Shown: positions 23,435 through 32,735, counted from the first letter of the stretch. The stretch is DNA of 45,503 nucleotides from CADCVW01 sp035644935 (GCA_035644935.1 DASQNO010000090.1:1-45503), one strand, 5' to 3'. The notes: generated by a model not told the origin, from the letters alone. Program-made: numbers and translations.

Positions 23435-24886
23435 CTAGTTTCTGGACTGCTCCCTCGCGAACCAATTGTTGAAAGGGCCTATGACTGGCGTCCCACTCTC
23501 CAGCCCGCCGCCGAGGGCCACGTAAAGCTCGACCGCATTCGTCAGTTGCTCGCGTCGGGTGAGGAGAACCTGCTGCTCGGCGGCGAACAGTTCGCGCTCG
23601 GCGTCCAGCACTTCGAGGAAATTAGCGACGCCGTTGCGGTAGCGCAGGGTGGCGAGTTCGGCACGCTCGCGCTGTGCGGCGGCCTCCCGCTGCTGCGCGG
23701 TCAGCCGATCGGCGAGCCAGCGGCGAGCAGCGAGACGATCCGAAACCTCGCGGAAGGCGTTCTGGATCACTCGTTCGTATTCGGCGGTGGCAATGCCGCC
23801 TCGGGCAACGGACACGTCGAGATTACCGCGCGTGCGACCCCCATCGAACACAGGAAGCGCGGCGTTTCCGCCGAAGCTCCAAGTCAGCGCGTCGCTGCCG
23901 AACAGGCTGCCAAGCGCGGTGCTGGCAAAGCCCAGCGCCCCCGTCAGGCTGATCTGCGGGAAGAAAGCAGCGCGGGCGGCGCCGACATCGGCATTGGCGG
24001 CGCGCAGCTGCTCCTCGGCCTCCAGGATGTCGGGCCGGTTCGTAAGGAGTTCCGATGGGAGGCCCGGAGAAACATTCTCCACGATGCCTTGTGAGGCCAT
24101 CGGAAGCGGCGGCGGAAGCGGGGCTGCCACCGGCCCGCCGACCAGGAATTCGAGAGTATTGCGCGTCTGCGCCCGCTGTAGTTGGAGGCTAGCGAGTTCG
24201 CTCTGCGCCTGAGTGAGCAAGGTCTCGATCTGGCGGTAGTCCAGCGCAGAGGTGACGCCGGCGTCGAGCCGCAACCGACCGATCTCGAGCGCTCGCACGC
24301 GGCTCTGTACCGTCCGCTCAGCAAAGGCGATCCGGGCGTCGAGTTCGCGCTCGGTGAGGTAGGCTTCGGCGACATCGGCGACGAGGCTGATCTGAAAGGC
24401 GCGTTGGCCGTAGATGGTGGACAGGTAATTGGCGCGTGCCGATTCCGTAAGGCTGCGGACCCGGCCCCAGAAGTCGAGCTCGAACGAAGCGACGCTCGCG
24501 CCGACATCGAACCGGTTCCCGGTGACCGCGCCGGTTCCGTCGAACCCCTCGCTACGCGACCGGGTCGCTCCGGCCGTGGCATTTACCGTCGGCAGCCGGT
24601 CAGCCCGCTGGATGCGATACTGGCCGCGCGCCTCGTCGATCCGCAACACGGCAACTCGAAGATCGCGGTTGTGCTCAAGAGCCCGGGCGATCAGCGCCTG
24701 CAGCCGGGGATCGTCGAAGAAGCTGCGCCAAGCGATCTCTACCGCCCGCGGACCATCGGAAGCAGGCCACGCGTCGGGGGCATAGACAGAAGCGGTCGGC
24801 AGATCCGGCCGGACATACTTGGGCTGGTGCGAACAGCCCGCCACCAGCATCACCGCCAGGAACGCGAACCGCCTATGCATGGGCAA
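23435..24886 (-). CDS. RND efflux outer-membrane channel, NodT/OprM family
   Basis: 483 residues, a lipoprotein with lipobox VAGC (C18 of MPMHRRFAFLAVMLVAGCSH). Two OEP domains of coiled-coil/beta-barrel type follow, with typical PDLPTASVYAPDAW near the start and LPSELLTNRPDILEAEEQLRAANADVGAARA in the middle. It forms the TolC-like trimeric exit duct. Its start overlaps the end of the pump gene by 14 bases, making it the last gene of the operon. Confidence 0.93.
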   Translation of the reverse strand: MPMHRRFAFLAVMLVAGCSHQPKYVRPDLPTASVYAPDAWPASDGPRAVEIAWRSFFDDPRLQALIARALEHNRDLRVAVLRIDEARGQYRIQRADRLPTVNATAGATRSRSEGFDGTGAVTGNRFDVGASVASFELDFWGRVRSLTESARANYLSTIYGQRAFQISLVADVAEAYLTERELDARIAFAERTVQSRVRALEIGRLRLDAGVTSALDYRQIETLLTQAQSELASLQLQRAQTRNTLEFLVGGPVAAPLPPPLPMASQGIVENVSPGLPSELLTNRPDILEAEEQLRAANADVGAARAAFFPQISLTGALGFASTALGSLFGSDALTWSFGGNAALPVFDGGRTRGNLDVSVARGGIATAEYERVIQNAFREVSDRLAARRWLADRLTAQQREAAAQRERAELATLRYRNGVANFLEVLDAERELFAAEQQVLLTRREQLTNAVELYVALGGGLESGTPVIGPFNNWFAREQSRN

Positions 24887-27800
24887 CGCCTGGTCCGGTC
24901 TCCGGTCCGGCTGCGCGCCGGCTCCTCGCGAGGCTGCGGATTACGACGAAGAACAAGGGGATGAAGAACAGGCCCAATGCGGTGGCCGCGATCATGCCGC
25001 CCATCACACCCGTCCCCAGCGCATTGCGGCCCGCCGCGCCGGCGCCGGTGCTGATCACCAGCGGGAGCACACCGAGAATGAAGGCGAGCGAGGTCATCAG
25101 GATCGGCCGGAACCGCAGTCGCACCGCCTCCCTCGTCGCTTCAGTCAGGTCGCGTCCCTGCTCCTCTAGCTCCTTGGCGAACTCCACGATCAGGATGGCG
25201 TTCTTCGCTGACAGCCCGATGATCGTGATGATTCCGATGTTGAAATACACATCCATCGCCATCCCTCGGGCGAGGCCGAACAGCAGCGCGCCGAGCACGC
25301 CCAAGGGCACTACGAGCAGCACGGCGATCGGGATGGACCAGCTCTCGTACAAGGCGGAGAGTAGGAGGAAGACGACGAGCAGCGAGAGACCGAGCAGTAA
25401 CGGCACCTGTCCCGCTCCCTGCTGCTCCTCGAATGAGAGGCCGGACCACTCGAAGCCGAACCCCTCTGGAAGCGCGTCCGCGAGCCGGGCCATCTCGGCC
25501 ATCGCGGCGCTCGTCGCCTGGCCGGGCGCGGCGTTGCCGGAAATGGTCATGGAGGGAAAGCCGTTGTAGCGCTGCAGCTGGGGCGATCCCGCGCTCCACT
25601 CCGCGGTGGTGAAGGCCGAGAATGGCACCATCTCTCCGGTCGCGTTCGGCACTCGCAGCGCCAGGATGTCCTCGGGCGTCATGCGCTGGGCGGCCTCGGC
25701 CTGAAGCACCACCCGCAGGACGCGGCCTTCGCGGTTGAAATCGTTTGCATAGGCCGACCCGAAGGCGATCGAGAGGGTGTTGTTGATGTCCTCGATGCTA
25801 AGCCCCAGCGCGCGCGCTTCGGTCCGGTCTATGGTGACGCGCAGCTGCGGGCTGTCCTCCAGCCCTTCCGGGCGTACGCCGACCACGACCGCACTCTGCG
25901 CCGCGGCCCCGAGCAGCTGATTGCGAGCATCGACCAGCGGCCGATAGCCGAGCGCCGCTCGGTCCTGGAGGCGCAGGTTGAACCCGCTCGAGTTTCCAAG
26001 CTCCTGAATGGCTGGCGGGTTGAGCGCGAAGATCATCGCGTTTTTGGAGCTGCCAAGCGCCCCGAAGGCACGCCCGGCCAGCGCCGACGCGCCATTCTCC
26101 GTGCCGCTGCGCTCCTCCCACGGCTTGAGTGACACGAACATGATGCCCGCGTTCTGGCCGCTCCCGAAGAAGCTGAAACCGAGTATCGCCACCACCTGAC
26201 TCACCTGCGGCTGGGCGAGGAAGAAGTCCTCCGCTTCTTCCAGGGCAAGCTGGGTTCGTTGCCGGGTCGCGCCCGGAGGAGCCTGCACCACGGCGACGAT
26301 GTAGCCCTGGTCCTCCTCGGGCAGGAAGCTTGTCGGCGACGTCACGTAGAGCGCCGCCACGACCGCGATCAGAGCGGCGTAGATCGCCATCCAGCGTTTA
26401 GGGCGAGCGATGATCGAGGCTACCGCGCCCTCATAACGGCCAGTGGTTCTGGCGAAGCCGCGGTTGAAGCGGGCAAAGAGACTGCGGCCTTCCGTCGTGT
26501 GAGCCGATCGCCGCAGCAGGGTCGCGCACAATGCCGGCGTTAAGGTGAGCGCGAGCAGTGCCGAGAAGGCGATTGAAAGCGCCAGCGTTATCGAGAACTG
26601 CCGGTAGATACCGCCGGTCGAGCCCGGGAAGAAGGCCATCGGCACGAACACGGCGATCAGCACCAGAGTGATGCCAATAATCGGACTGACGATCTGGTCC
26701 ATCGCCTTGTAGGTCGCCTCGCGTGGGCTGAGGCCTTCCTGCGCCATGATCCGTTCGACGTTCTCGATCACGACTATGGCGTCATCCACAAGAATGCCGA
26801 TCGCCAGGACCATGCCGAACAGGGTCAGGACGTTGATCGAATAGCCGAGGAAATACAGGCCGACACAGGTACCGAGCAGCGCCACGGGAACAACGATCGT
26901 CGGGATAATCGTCGCGCGGAGATTCTGGAGGAAGACGAACATGACGAGGAAGACGAGAACCATCGCCTCGACGAGGGTGATCATCACCTCCTCGATCGAA
27001 ATCGAGACGAAGAGCGTGGTGTCGTAGGGGATCGAGTAGGAGACGCCGTTGGGGAAAGCTGCGCTGAGCGCCTCCATCCGGTCCTTGACGCCCTGACCTG
27101 CTTCCAGGGCGTTGGCGCCAGTAGCGAGCTGCACCGCCATGCCGGCCATCGGCCGCTTGTTGAGCCGCGTGGAGGTGTCGTAGCTGTTGGCGCCCAGCTC
27201 TACGCGCGCGACGTCCCCCAGCCTGACCGTGGAACCTCCGGTGTCGGCCCGCAGGATGACTTGGGAGAATTGCTCTGGCGTCGTGAAGCGGCTCTGAGTG
27301 ACTATGGTAGCGTTGAGCTCCTGGCCCTCCGGGGAGGGCAGTGCGCCGATCTGCCCCCCGGGAGTCTGACTGTTCTGCTCGCGAACCGCGGCCAGCGCCT
27401 GGGCGGGGGACATGTTGAAGCTCGCCAGTCGCTGGGGATCGAGCCAGATCCGCATTGCATATTCCGACCCGAACAGCGTCACGTCGCCGACCCCGGGCAC
27501 GCGCCGAAGTTCGTCGATGACCCGCGTGCTTGCATAATTGCCAAGCTCCAGGTCGTTGCGCGATCCGTCAGGCGAGGTCATCGCGACGATCAGCAGGAAG
27601 CTGGAACTGGCTTCGCTGACGGTGATGCCCTGACGCCGGACTTCCTCGGGGAGCCGGGGTTCGACGCTGCTCAAACGGTTCTGCACGTCAATCTGCGCGA
27701 GCTTCACGTCGGTGCCGCTGTCGAACGTCACCGTGACAGAGGCGGTCCCGTTGGCCGCGGAAGTCGAGCTCATATAGAGGAAGTTCTCGACCCCGTTCAT

Positions 27801-28007
27801 CTCCTGCTCGATGATCGAGGTGACATTCTCCTCGATCGTCGCAGCGTCGGCTCCAGGATAGGCGACGTTGATCGTGACCGAGGGCGGCGCGATGGTGGGG
27901 TATTGCTCCACCGGTAGGGATTGCACCGCCAGGAGCCCCGCCAGCGAGATCGACAGCGCGATAACCCAGGCGAAGATCGGCCGGTCGATGAAGAACTTAG
28001 CGAGCAT
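24873..28007 (-). CDS. RND efflux pump, HAE-1 (AcrB/MexB) family
   Basis: 1044 residues from ATG 28007, where the conserved MLAKFFIDRPIFAWVIAL begins; the frame is open 42 bases further up. Twelve membrane helices and two large periplasmic loops are present. The proton-relay Asp pair is in GILVDDAIVVIENVERIM of helix 4. The length and the helix 1 motif FFIDRPIFAWV identify the hydrophobe/amphiphile group rather than the heavy-metal (CzcA) group. It exports drugs, solvents or detergents from periplasm to outside. It overlaps the adaptor gene by 11 bases and the channel gene by 14. Confidence 0.95.
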   Translation of the reverse strand: MLAKFFIDRPIFAWVIALSISLAGLLAVQSLPVEQYPTIAPPSVTINVAYPGADAATIEENVTSIIEQEMNGVENFLYMSSTSAANGTASVTVTFDSGTDVKLAQIDVQNRLSSVEPRLPEEVRRQGITVSEASSSFLLIVAMTSPDGSRNDLELGNYASTRVIDELRRVPGVGDVTLFGSEYAMRIWLDPQRLASFNMSPAQALAAVREQNSQTPGGQIGALPSPEGQELNATIVTQSRFTTPEQFSQVILRADTGGSTVRLGDVARVELGANSYDTSTRLNKRPMAGMAVQLATGANALEAGQGVKDRMEALSAAFPNGVSYSIPYDTTLFVSISIEEVMITLVEAMVLVFLVMFVFLQNLRATIIPTIVVPVALLGTCVGLYFLGYSINVLTLFGMVLAIGILVDDAIVVIENVERIMAQEGLSPREATYKAMDQIVSPIIGITLVLIAVFVPMAFFPGSTGGIYRQFSITLALSIAFSALLALTLTPALCATLLRRSAHTTEGRSLFARFNRGFARTTGRYEGAVASIIARPKRWMAIYAALIAVVAALYVTSPTSFLPEEDQGYIVAVVQAPPGATRQRTQLALEEAEDFFLAQPQVSQVVAILGFSFFGSGQNAGIMFVSLKPWEERSGTENGASALAGRAFGALGSSKNAMIFALNPPAIQELGNSSGFNLRLQDRAALGYRPLVDARNQLLGAAAQSAVVVGVRPEGLEDSPQLRVTIDRTEARALGLSIEDINNTLSIAFGSAYANDFNREGRVLRVVLQAEAAQRMTPEDILALRVPNATGEMVPFSAFTTAEWSAGSPQLQRYNGFPSMTISGNAAPGQATSAAMAEMARLADALPEGFGFEWSGLSFEEQQGAGQVPLLLGLSLLVVFLLLSALYESWSIPIAVLLVVPLGVLGALLFGLARGMAMDVYFNIGIITIIGLSAKNAILIVEFAKELEEQGRDLTEATREAVRLRFRPILMTSLAFILGVLPLVISTGAGAAGRNALGTGVMGGMIAATALGLFFIPLFFVVIRSLARSRRAAGPETGPGVAHA

Positions 28008-29169
28008 CGGCTGCGCCCCGCGCGCCGGGAGCAGGCGCGCGTGGCGCACCCAGCGGCACCGGCTTCACCGGTGCACCGGGTCTGATCTGCTGCAGCCCAT
28101 CCACGATCACCCGTTCACCCGGGCGAAGGCCGTTCGTGATGACCCACATGCCATTGGCTAGGCGCCCGAGTGTCACTCGGCGCGCGGCCGGGACGTTGCG
28201 GGCGCCCACGACCATGACGCTGCCGCCACTCGTGGTCATCTGAACTGCGCGCTGCGGCACAGTTATGGCGTTCGGATCACTGCCCGCCTCCACGCGCACG
28301 CGGACGAACTGGCCCGGCAGTAGAAGGCGCAGGGGGTTGCGGAAGCTCGCGCGCATGCTGACCGTGCCGGTGGACGGGTCCACAGCTTGATCTAGGAAGT
28401 TCAGCGTCCCCGTCATCCCGTAGTCGCTGCCGTCCTGAAGGAGCAGCCGCACCGTGCGCGAGATCGGCGGCGCTCCGCCCCCTTCGGCGCGGCGCAGCGC
28501 CATGAGATCGTCGCTCGTCACCGCGAAGTTGACGTAGATAGGATCGAGTTGTTCAACGCGGGTCAGCAAGGTGCCGCTCGCCTGACTGGCCAGCGCGCCC
28601 TCAGTGACTTCGGCCCGGCCGACGCGACCAGAGAGGGGTGCGGTGACGGTGGTGTAGTCGAGCGTCAGCTTGGCTTGTCTGACCTGTGCCTGGGCTGATC
28701 CAACGTCCGCACGCGCCTGCGCCAGCCGAGCTTGAGCCGCCTCGAACTCCTGACGGCTGATCGCGTCGCGGGCGACCAGCGGGGCGAAGCGCGCCACCTC
28801 CCGCTGAGCGTTGGTGGCCTCCGCCTGCGCGCGTTGCACCGCCGCAGTCTGGACGTCCAGGCTTGCGCGCAAGGGCCGAGCATCGATCCGAAACAGAGGC
28901 GTGCCGCGGCCCACGTCGGTGCCCTCCGCGTAGAGCCGCTGCTCGATGATCCCGTCGACGCGCGCGCGCACTTCTGCCGTGCGCACCGGCGCGATACGCG
29001 CCGGCAGGTCGATCTGTCGGGTTAGCGCCACCGGAGCGATTGTAACGATACCGACCTCAGGGGGCGGGGGTGCCGCAGGAGCTCCATCGTTGTTCGTGCA
29101 CGATGGGAGAAGGAAGGCTGCCACCGACAATGTGCCGATCACCAGCAGACGGCGGCGGGAGGCCGGCAT
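27997..29169 (-). CDS. RND efflux periplasmic adaptor (membrane fusion protein)
   Basis: 390 residues from ATG 29169, the first start after the preceding gene ends at 29184. A lipobox (LPSC, C24) anchors it in the inner membrane. Visible parts are the barrel-sandwich halves (ARIAPVRTAEVRARVDGIIE and TTVTAPLSGRVGRAEVTEG), the alpha-hairpin (about 100-165, Ala/Gln-rich), the beta-barrel domain and a membrane-proximal domain (GLRPGERVIVDGLQQIRPG). It links pump and channel. An upstream extension in the same frame overlaps the NTF2-like gene and is unlikely. Confidence 0.93.
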   Translation of the reverse strand: MPASRRRLLVIGTLSVAAFLLPSCTNNDGAPAAPPPPEVGIVTIAPVALTRQIDLPARIAPVRTAEVRARVDGIIEQRLYAEGTDVGRGTPLFRIDARPLRASLDVQTAAVQRAQAEATNAQREVARFAPLVARDAISRQEFEAAQARLAQARADVGSAQAQVRQAKLTLDYTTVTAPLSGRVGRAEVTEGALASQASGTLLTRVEQLDPIYVNFAVTSDDLMALRRAEGGGAPPISRTVRLLLQDGSDYGMTGTLNFLDQAVDPSTGTVSMRASFRNPLRLLLPGQFVRVRVEAGSDPNAITVPQRAVQMTTSGGSVMVVGARNVPAARRVTLGRLANGMWVITNGLRPGERVIVDGLQQIRPGAPVKPVPLGAPRAPAPGARGAADAR

Positions 29170-29183
29170 ATGGACGCCCGAAC

Positions 29184-29726
29184 TCACTGCAGGGGCTCGT
29201 TGGCGAGAAAGACCGCTGATCCAAGCGGTGGACCGGAGGAAAGCCCTAGGCAAAGATATCTGCGGGGCCGAAACAGCCACTGGCCCTCTGCGTCTGCGTT
29301 GAGGTCTTCATGAACCGGGCAATTGTAGTAGCCCGCGTTAGCGTGGAACGTGCCCGCTTCGGTGCAGTGCCTGCGCCCGGCCCGTTGCGCGTGTTCGGCA
29401 TAAGCCATCCTCTCGGAGCTGCCGCGGAACAGCCACTCGGTCCCGGCGATCGTCCGTTCCCAAGCCTGGCCGATCGCCTGCGCCCCCTCCACGCGCATCG
29501 GCCGGGGCTCCGCGATCTCCCAGACGGCATCGGGGGTCCACAGGCTTCCGAAGTCGCCGAGGTCGCGCCGGTTCACCGCGTCGTCGAGCTGCGCGACCAG
29601 CATCTCGATTGCTGCTCGGTCATCGCTAATGGACCAGCTGTTCCTCGCCACATTCTCCGGCGGCGGTTGGAACGCCGCATCGATCTCATGCATCTCTCTG
29701 GCGCGTAAGTGCTTAGTCGCGGTCAT
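29184..29726 (-). CDS. NTF2-like (SnoaL-type) protein
   Basis: 180 residues. The N-terminal half fits the fold: DDRAAIEMLVAQLDDAVNRRD, FGSLWTPDAVWEI and VEGAQAIGQAW. The C-terminal half is less typical but keeps EGQWLFRPRRYLCL, equivalent to the last strands (WLFRRRRY). It may be a small hydrolase, isomerase or binding protein; no catalytic set can be assigned. It overlaps the stop of the isochorismatase-like gene by ATGA and precedes the efflux adaptor by 14 bases, so it belongs to the efflux operon. Confidence 0.7.
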   Translation of the reverse strand: MTATKHLRAREMHEIDAAFQPPPENVARNSWSISDDRAAIEMLVAQLDDAVNRRDLGDFGSLWTPDAVWEIAEPRPMRVEGAQAIGQAWERTIAGTEWLFRGSSERMAYAEHAQRAGRRHCTEAGTFHANAGYYNCPVHEDLNADAEGQWLFRPRRYLCLGLSSGPPLGSAVFLANEPLQ

Positions 29727-30457
29727 CGAGGTGCTGGCCCGAAGCCCTTCCCGTCCGGCGTTGTGTCCACCGGCGTGCCGATTGTGCTGGCGGCAAGATG
29801 CTGTTGCATAAGCGGCATCACGGCGCGCCCCGCCGGCGAGTTCCAGTCACCGATGAGATCCGTGGCCGCCCCGATCCATCCGACCGGCACCGCGCCCGCC
29901 TGGGTCATCCGGTTCATCGCCGCCTCGTGAGCCAGGGCAGTGTTAGTTGGCGAGACGTCAGTGACGACATAGACGTTGTAACCGTTGCGCAGCAGGTCCA
30001 ACGTGGTGTGCAGAGTGCAGTTGTCGATTGAAATCCCGCCAATGATGACGTTCCTCCGCCCAGTCCCTCTCAGCCAGGCTGCGAATTCAGGTGTGTAGCC
30101 AGACGGCGTGGTGCGCAGGAACTGCCGTCCTTTTGCCTTGAGAGGCGTGATCTCGGGATAGAATGGACCGAAGTATTCGTTCTCCTCGCCAAACAAGGCG
30201 ATGGGCATGTCCAGCACTTGCCCGAGACGGGCGTAAGCTGCCGCGTTATTGCGGAACTGAGGTCCGGGAACCGTAGTGAGCTGGTTATCCAGACCCGTAT
30301 TGAAGTCGACATACACCAGCACGCTGTTTGCCGGGGTGAGATCGACAAGCGCGGCGTTCTGAGCCGCCTGAGGTCTCGTCTGTGCCGCCGCCTGAGATGG
30401 GACAATCATCATTAGCGAGATGCCCAGAGCCGATGCTAGTAGACTTGAATGCTTCAC
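29723..30457 (-). CDS. exported isochorismatase-like cysteine hydrolase
   Basis: 244 residues from a GTG at 30457, chosen because AAGGAGA lies 6 bases upstream and a clean signal peptide follows (ending PSQAAAQ). The fold is that of isochorismatase/nicotinamidase hydrolases: VYVDFNTGL (D51), a basic segment near K107/K109/R115, and GGISIDNCTLHTTLDLL with the nucleophile C147. The next strand is GYNVYVVTDV. Most family members are cytosolic, so export is unusual. The substrate may be an amide or N-carbamoyl compound, but this is not readable. It follows the chimeric gene by 34 bases and is coupled to the NTF2-like gene. Confidence 0.8.
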   Translation of the reverse strand: MKHSSLLASALGISLMMIVPSQAAAQTRPQAAQNAALVDLTPANSVLVYVDFNTGLDNQLTTVPGPQFRNNAAAYARLGQVLDMPIALFGEENEYFGPFYPEITPLKAKGRQFLRTTPSGYTPEFAAWLRGTGRRNVIIGGISIDNCTLHTTLDLLRNGYNVYVVTDVSPTNTALAHEAAMNRMTQAGAVPVGWIGAATDLIGDWNSPAGRAVMPLMQQHLAASTIGTPVDTTPDGKGFGPAPR

Positions 30458-30491
30458 AATTTGTCTCCTTTTTTTAACTTGTTGGTGGTTG

Positions 30492-30965
30492 TTAGAACAC
30501 GTAGTCGATAGACAGCTCGGCCCACCCCACTTCGGAGTTTGGGGGAGCGTCGTCGAAGAAAGCGCTAGGCTCGAAACGGACGATGGAGAGCGCCACTGAG
30601 GCGTTCCGATGGAAGGCATAGGCGGCCTCTAACTCCGGCTCCCATCCCGGGCAGCGTTCGTCGCCCCCATCCTCACGCAAGCGCGCGCCCGGCGCGTAGA
30701 TGTTCTCCGCGGCACTGGAGCCCCAAAAGGCATACACGCGCGGTTCCAGGCTGAGCTTGGTGTTTCGCATGAGTACGGTTTGATCGATCGACTGCACCGC
30801 CATCATCAGCTTGGTTTGATTGTCGATGAACAAAAACGCCGAGTTGTCAGGCGTTAGAGTCTTCAAGTGTTCCGCGCGCGGCGTCTCCGCCCAGGCAGGG
30901 CCTGACATTCCCGCCAGTAGCAAAGCGGCGGCGAACAACTTCGGGCGAGAATTACGGTTTGACAT
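30492..30965 (-). pseudogene. chimera: isochorismatase-like N-terminus fused to an outer-membrane barrel C-terminus
   Basis: 157 residues in one open frame. Residues 1-69 are a signal peptide (ending PAWA) and the first part of an isochorismatase-like protein (LTPDNSAFLFIDNQTKLMMA, VQSIDQTVLMRNT). From about residue 70 the sequence becomes alternating beta strands of an outer-membrane protein (KLSLEPRVYAFWGSS, AYAFHRNASVALSIVRF) ending WAELSIDYVF with terminal Phe. Neither part is complete: the hydrolase lacks its Cys and the barrel lacks most strands. The junction near 30758 is best explained by a deletion joining two neighbouring genes. It is still open and leads the operon, so it may be translated. 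Confidence 0.65.
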
Positions 30966-31183
30966 GGATCGGCTTCTTTAGTTTCCGAACCTGCCTGTAG
31001 ATCAGCGATCATCCGCCCTCTCCACCGAGATTGCCGACTTTCCAGCGTGCTTGCGGTCGGAAGAGGGCGCCCTCGCCCGCGATCTGTTTTTAGAGCAACT
31101 GCGATGGAGCCGGCGCAATCGCGCTGAAGCGCATCTGCTGGCCAAGCCTATGAATAAGCGACCTCTCCTAGTTGGAGCGTTCG
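30966..31183. promoter_or_regulatory. divergent intergenic region of the efflux operon and the EF-hand gene
   Basis: 218 bases between the minus-strand efflux operon and the plus-strand EF-hand lipoprotein. It must hold both promoters. A perfect 12-base palindrome GAGGGCGCCCTC lies at 31063-31074. I found no convincing -35/-10 pair. Confidence 0.4.
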
Positions 31184-31774
31184 ATGAATTTTGTCGGTCC
31201 TGTCCTCTCCGCGAACCGTATCGTCATGGCGTCCGTCTTGGCATTCACGCTTTGCGCATGTGGCCAGGCAGCGAGCGGAACGGCAGCGGTGACCGGCTCG
31301 GCCGATCAGGTTGCGGCGAGCATGGTCGAGGCCAGCGTAAGACGGGTCTTCGACGCCAACGACGCAAACCGAAACGGCGTCCTCACGCCGAGCGAGTCGG
31401 ATGCGTTTCTGGAGTCGACCTTCAGCGCCGCGGATGCCGACGACAATCGCCAGATCAGCGGCGCCGAGTGGGACGGCTTCGGGTTCGGACTAGCCTACGA
31501 CGCGGGACAGGTCGGCCGCTCCGCTGAGTATGCCCAGGAGAAGCGGAACCTTCACGCCTCGTTAGATGCCGACCGCAGCGGAGCCGTGAGCTGGCAGGAG
31601 TTCCGCTCAGGGTTCAATCGCAGCTTCGAGCAGGTCATCGGGTCGGGCAGTCGGGAAGCGGGTGGACTCACCTACGCAGGCTTCCGCCAAGCTTCCGTCG
31701 TGAGCTCGCTTGCCACTGCTGTTGGCGGTCAATCCCAAGCAGCATCATCAGGCGCTACCGGAAGGAACGAATAA
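31184..31774 (+). CDS. EF-hand lipoprotein
   Basis: 196 residues from ATG 31184 (TTGGAG 8 bases upstream). A signal peptide with lipobox LCAC (C26) anchors it to a membrane. Three EF-hand loops are visible: 60-71 (DANRNGVLTPSE), 84-95 (DADDNRQISGAE) and 128-139 (DADRSGAVSWQE), with correct residues at positions 1, 3, 5 and 12. It should bind Ca2+ in the periplasm or at the outer membrane and act as a sensor or buffer. It is followed after 2 bases by the DoxX-like gene. Confidence 0.82.
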   Translation: MNFVGPVLSANRIVMASVLAFTLCACGQAASGTAAVTGSADQVAASMVEASVRRVFDANDANRNGVLTPSESDAFLESTFSAADADDNRQISGAEWDGFGFGLAYDAGQVGRSAEYAQEKRNLHASLDADRSGAVSWQEFRSGFNRSFEQVIGSGSREAGGLTYAGFRQASVVSSLATAVGGQSQAASSGATGRNE

Positions 31775-31776
31775 TC

Positions 31777-32199
31777 ATGCCCGGTTCTCGCTCAGGTGAA
31801 GCTTCGCGCAAACCGTGGGCCCGCATGGCGGTGTTGCTGCTGTCGGTGTTGCTGGCGCTCGCTTTCGGCGCAGCCGGCGGTTCCAAGCTGATGGGCGCGG
31901 AGCCGATGGTGGCGCTTTTCGATCAGATTGGGCTCGGTCAAGGCTTCCGCATTCTGACTGGAACAGTCGAGGTGGTCGGCGCGGCGCTGCTGCTGTGGCC
32001 CCGTGGTCGCCTCGTGGGCGCGCTCCTGCTTGCGCCGACCATGGTGGGCGCGATCGGCACGCATGTTCTGCTGATTGGCGGTAGCGTCTTACCAGCGACC
32101 ATCCTGCTCCTTCTGCTGACGCTGACGGCCTATCTGCAGCGCAGGGCCGGCACGGCCGGTGCGGCGCGCAATGGGGTTACGGAGCCAACTACCGCGTGA
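31777..32199 (+). CDS. DoxX-like membrane protein
   Basis: 140 residues with four membrane helices. LLALAFGAAGGSKLMGAEPM, FDQIGLGQGFRILTGTVEVVGA and LLLWPRGRLVGALLLAPTMVGAI are the typical DoxX/DoxX-like pattern. Members are linked to redox and thiol stress and often travel with oxidoreductases; the reaction is unknown. It overlaps neither neighbour but lies 2 bases after the EF-hand gene and 14 before dps, so the three form an operon. Confidence 0.82.
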   Translation: MPGSRSGEASRKPWARMAVLLLSVLLALAFGAAGGSKLMGAEPMVALFDQIGLGQGFRILTGTVEVVGAALLLWPRGRLVGALLLAPTMVGAIGTHVLLIGGSVLPATILLLLLTLTAYLQRRAGTAGAARNGVTEPTTA

Positions 32200-32213
32200 C
32201 GCTTGGAGGCACG

Positions 32214-32735
32214 ATGAAAGCATCGCAGGAACCCGAGCGCACCCCACCTTGCGGGGGGCGGTGCGAACCGCTGACCGGCTTCGGATGGAACGCGATTGCC
32301 GCGCTGAGCGAGGCTCTGAACGGCGTGCTCGCAGATGCGTTTGGGCTGTACCTGAAAACCAAGAACTTTCACTGGCACGTTTCGGATCGCCAATTCCGAC
32401 ATTACCATCTGCTGTTCGACGAACAGGCCGGGCAGATCCTTGCGATGACCGATGCTTTGGCCGAGCGCGTGCGAAAGATCGGCGGCTCGACACTCCGCTC
32501 GCTAAACCAGGCAGCAGCGATGACGCGGGTGCCGCCCAACGAGAACGAACGGGTCGCCGCGGCCGACATGCTCGCCGAGCTGCACGTCGATAACCGCGCC
32601 TTTCTAGAGGCTCTGCGTGACGCCCACGCATTGGCCGATCACCATGATGATGTGGCCACGGCATCGCTATTTGAGAACTGGATCGATCAGACCGAGCAGC
32701 GGATTTGGTTTCTCCGCGAGTCGGTCTCGACCTGA
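32214..32735 (+). CDS. dps: Dps-family ferritin-like DNA-protection protein
   Basis: 173 residues from ATG 32214, where GGAGG lies 6 bases upstream; a GTG 18 bases earlier is in frame but lacks one. The four-helix bundle includes the intersubunit ferroxidase motif KTKNFHWHVSDRQFRHYHLL with FDEQ (H53, D69, and Glu in the next helix). It oxidises Fe(II) with hydrogen peroxide and stores it, and can coat DNA. The N-terminal tail carries an unusual Cys pair (PPCGGRCEP, C13 and C17). It is the last gene of the EF-hand/DoxX/dps operon. Confidence 0.92.
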   Translation: MKASQEPERTPPCGGRCEPLTGFGWNAIAALSEALNGVLADAFGLYLKTKNFHWHVSDRQFRHYHLLFDEQAGQILAMTDALAERVRKIGGSTLRSLNQAAAMTRVPPNENERVAAADMLAELHVDNRAFLEALRDAHALADHHDDVATASLFENWIDQTEQRIWFLRESVST

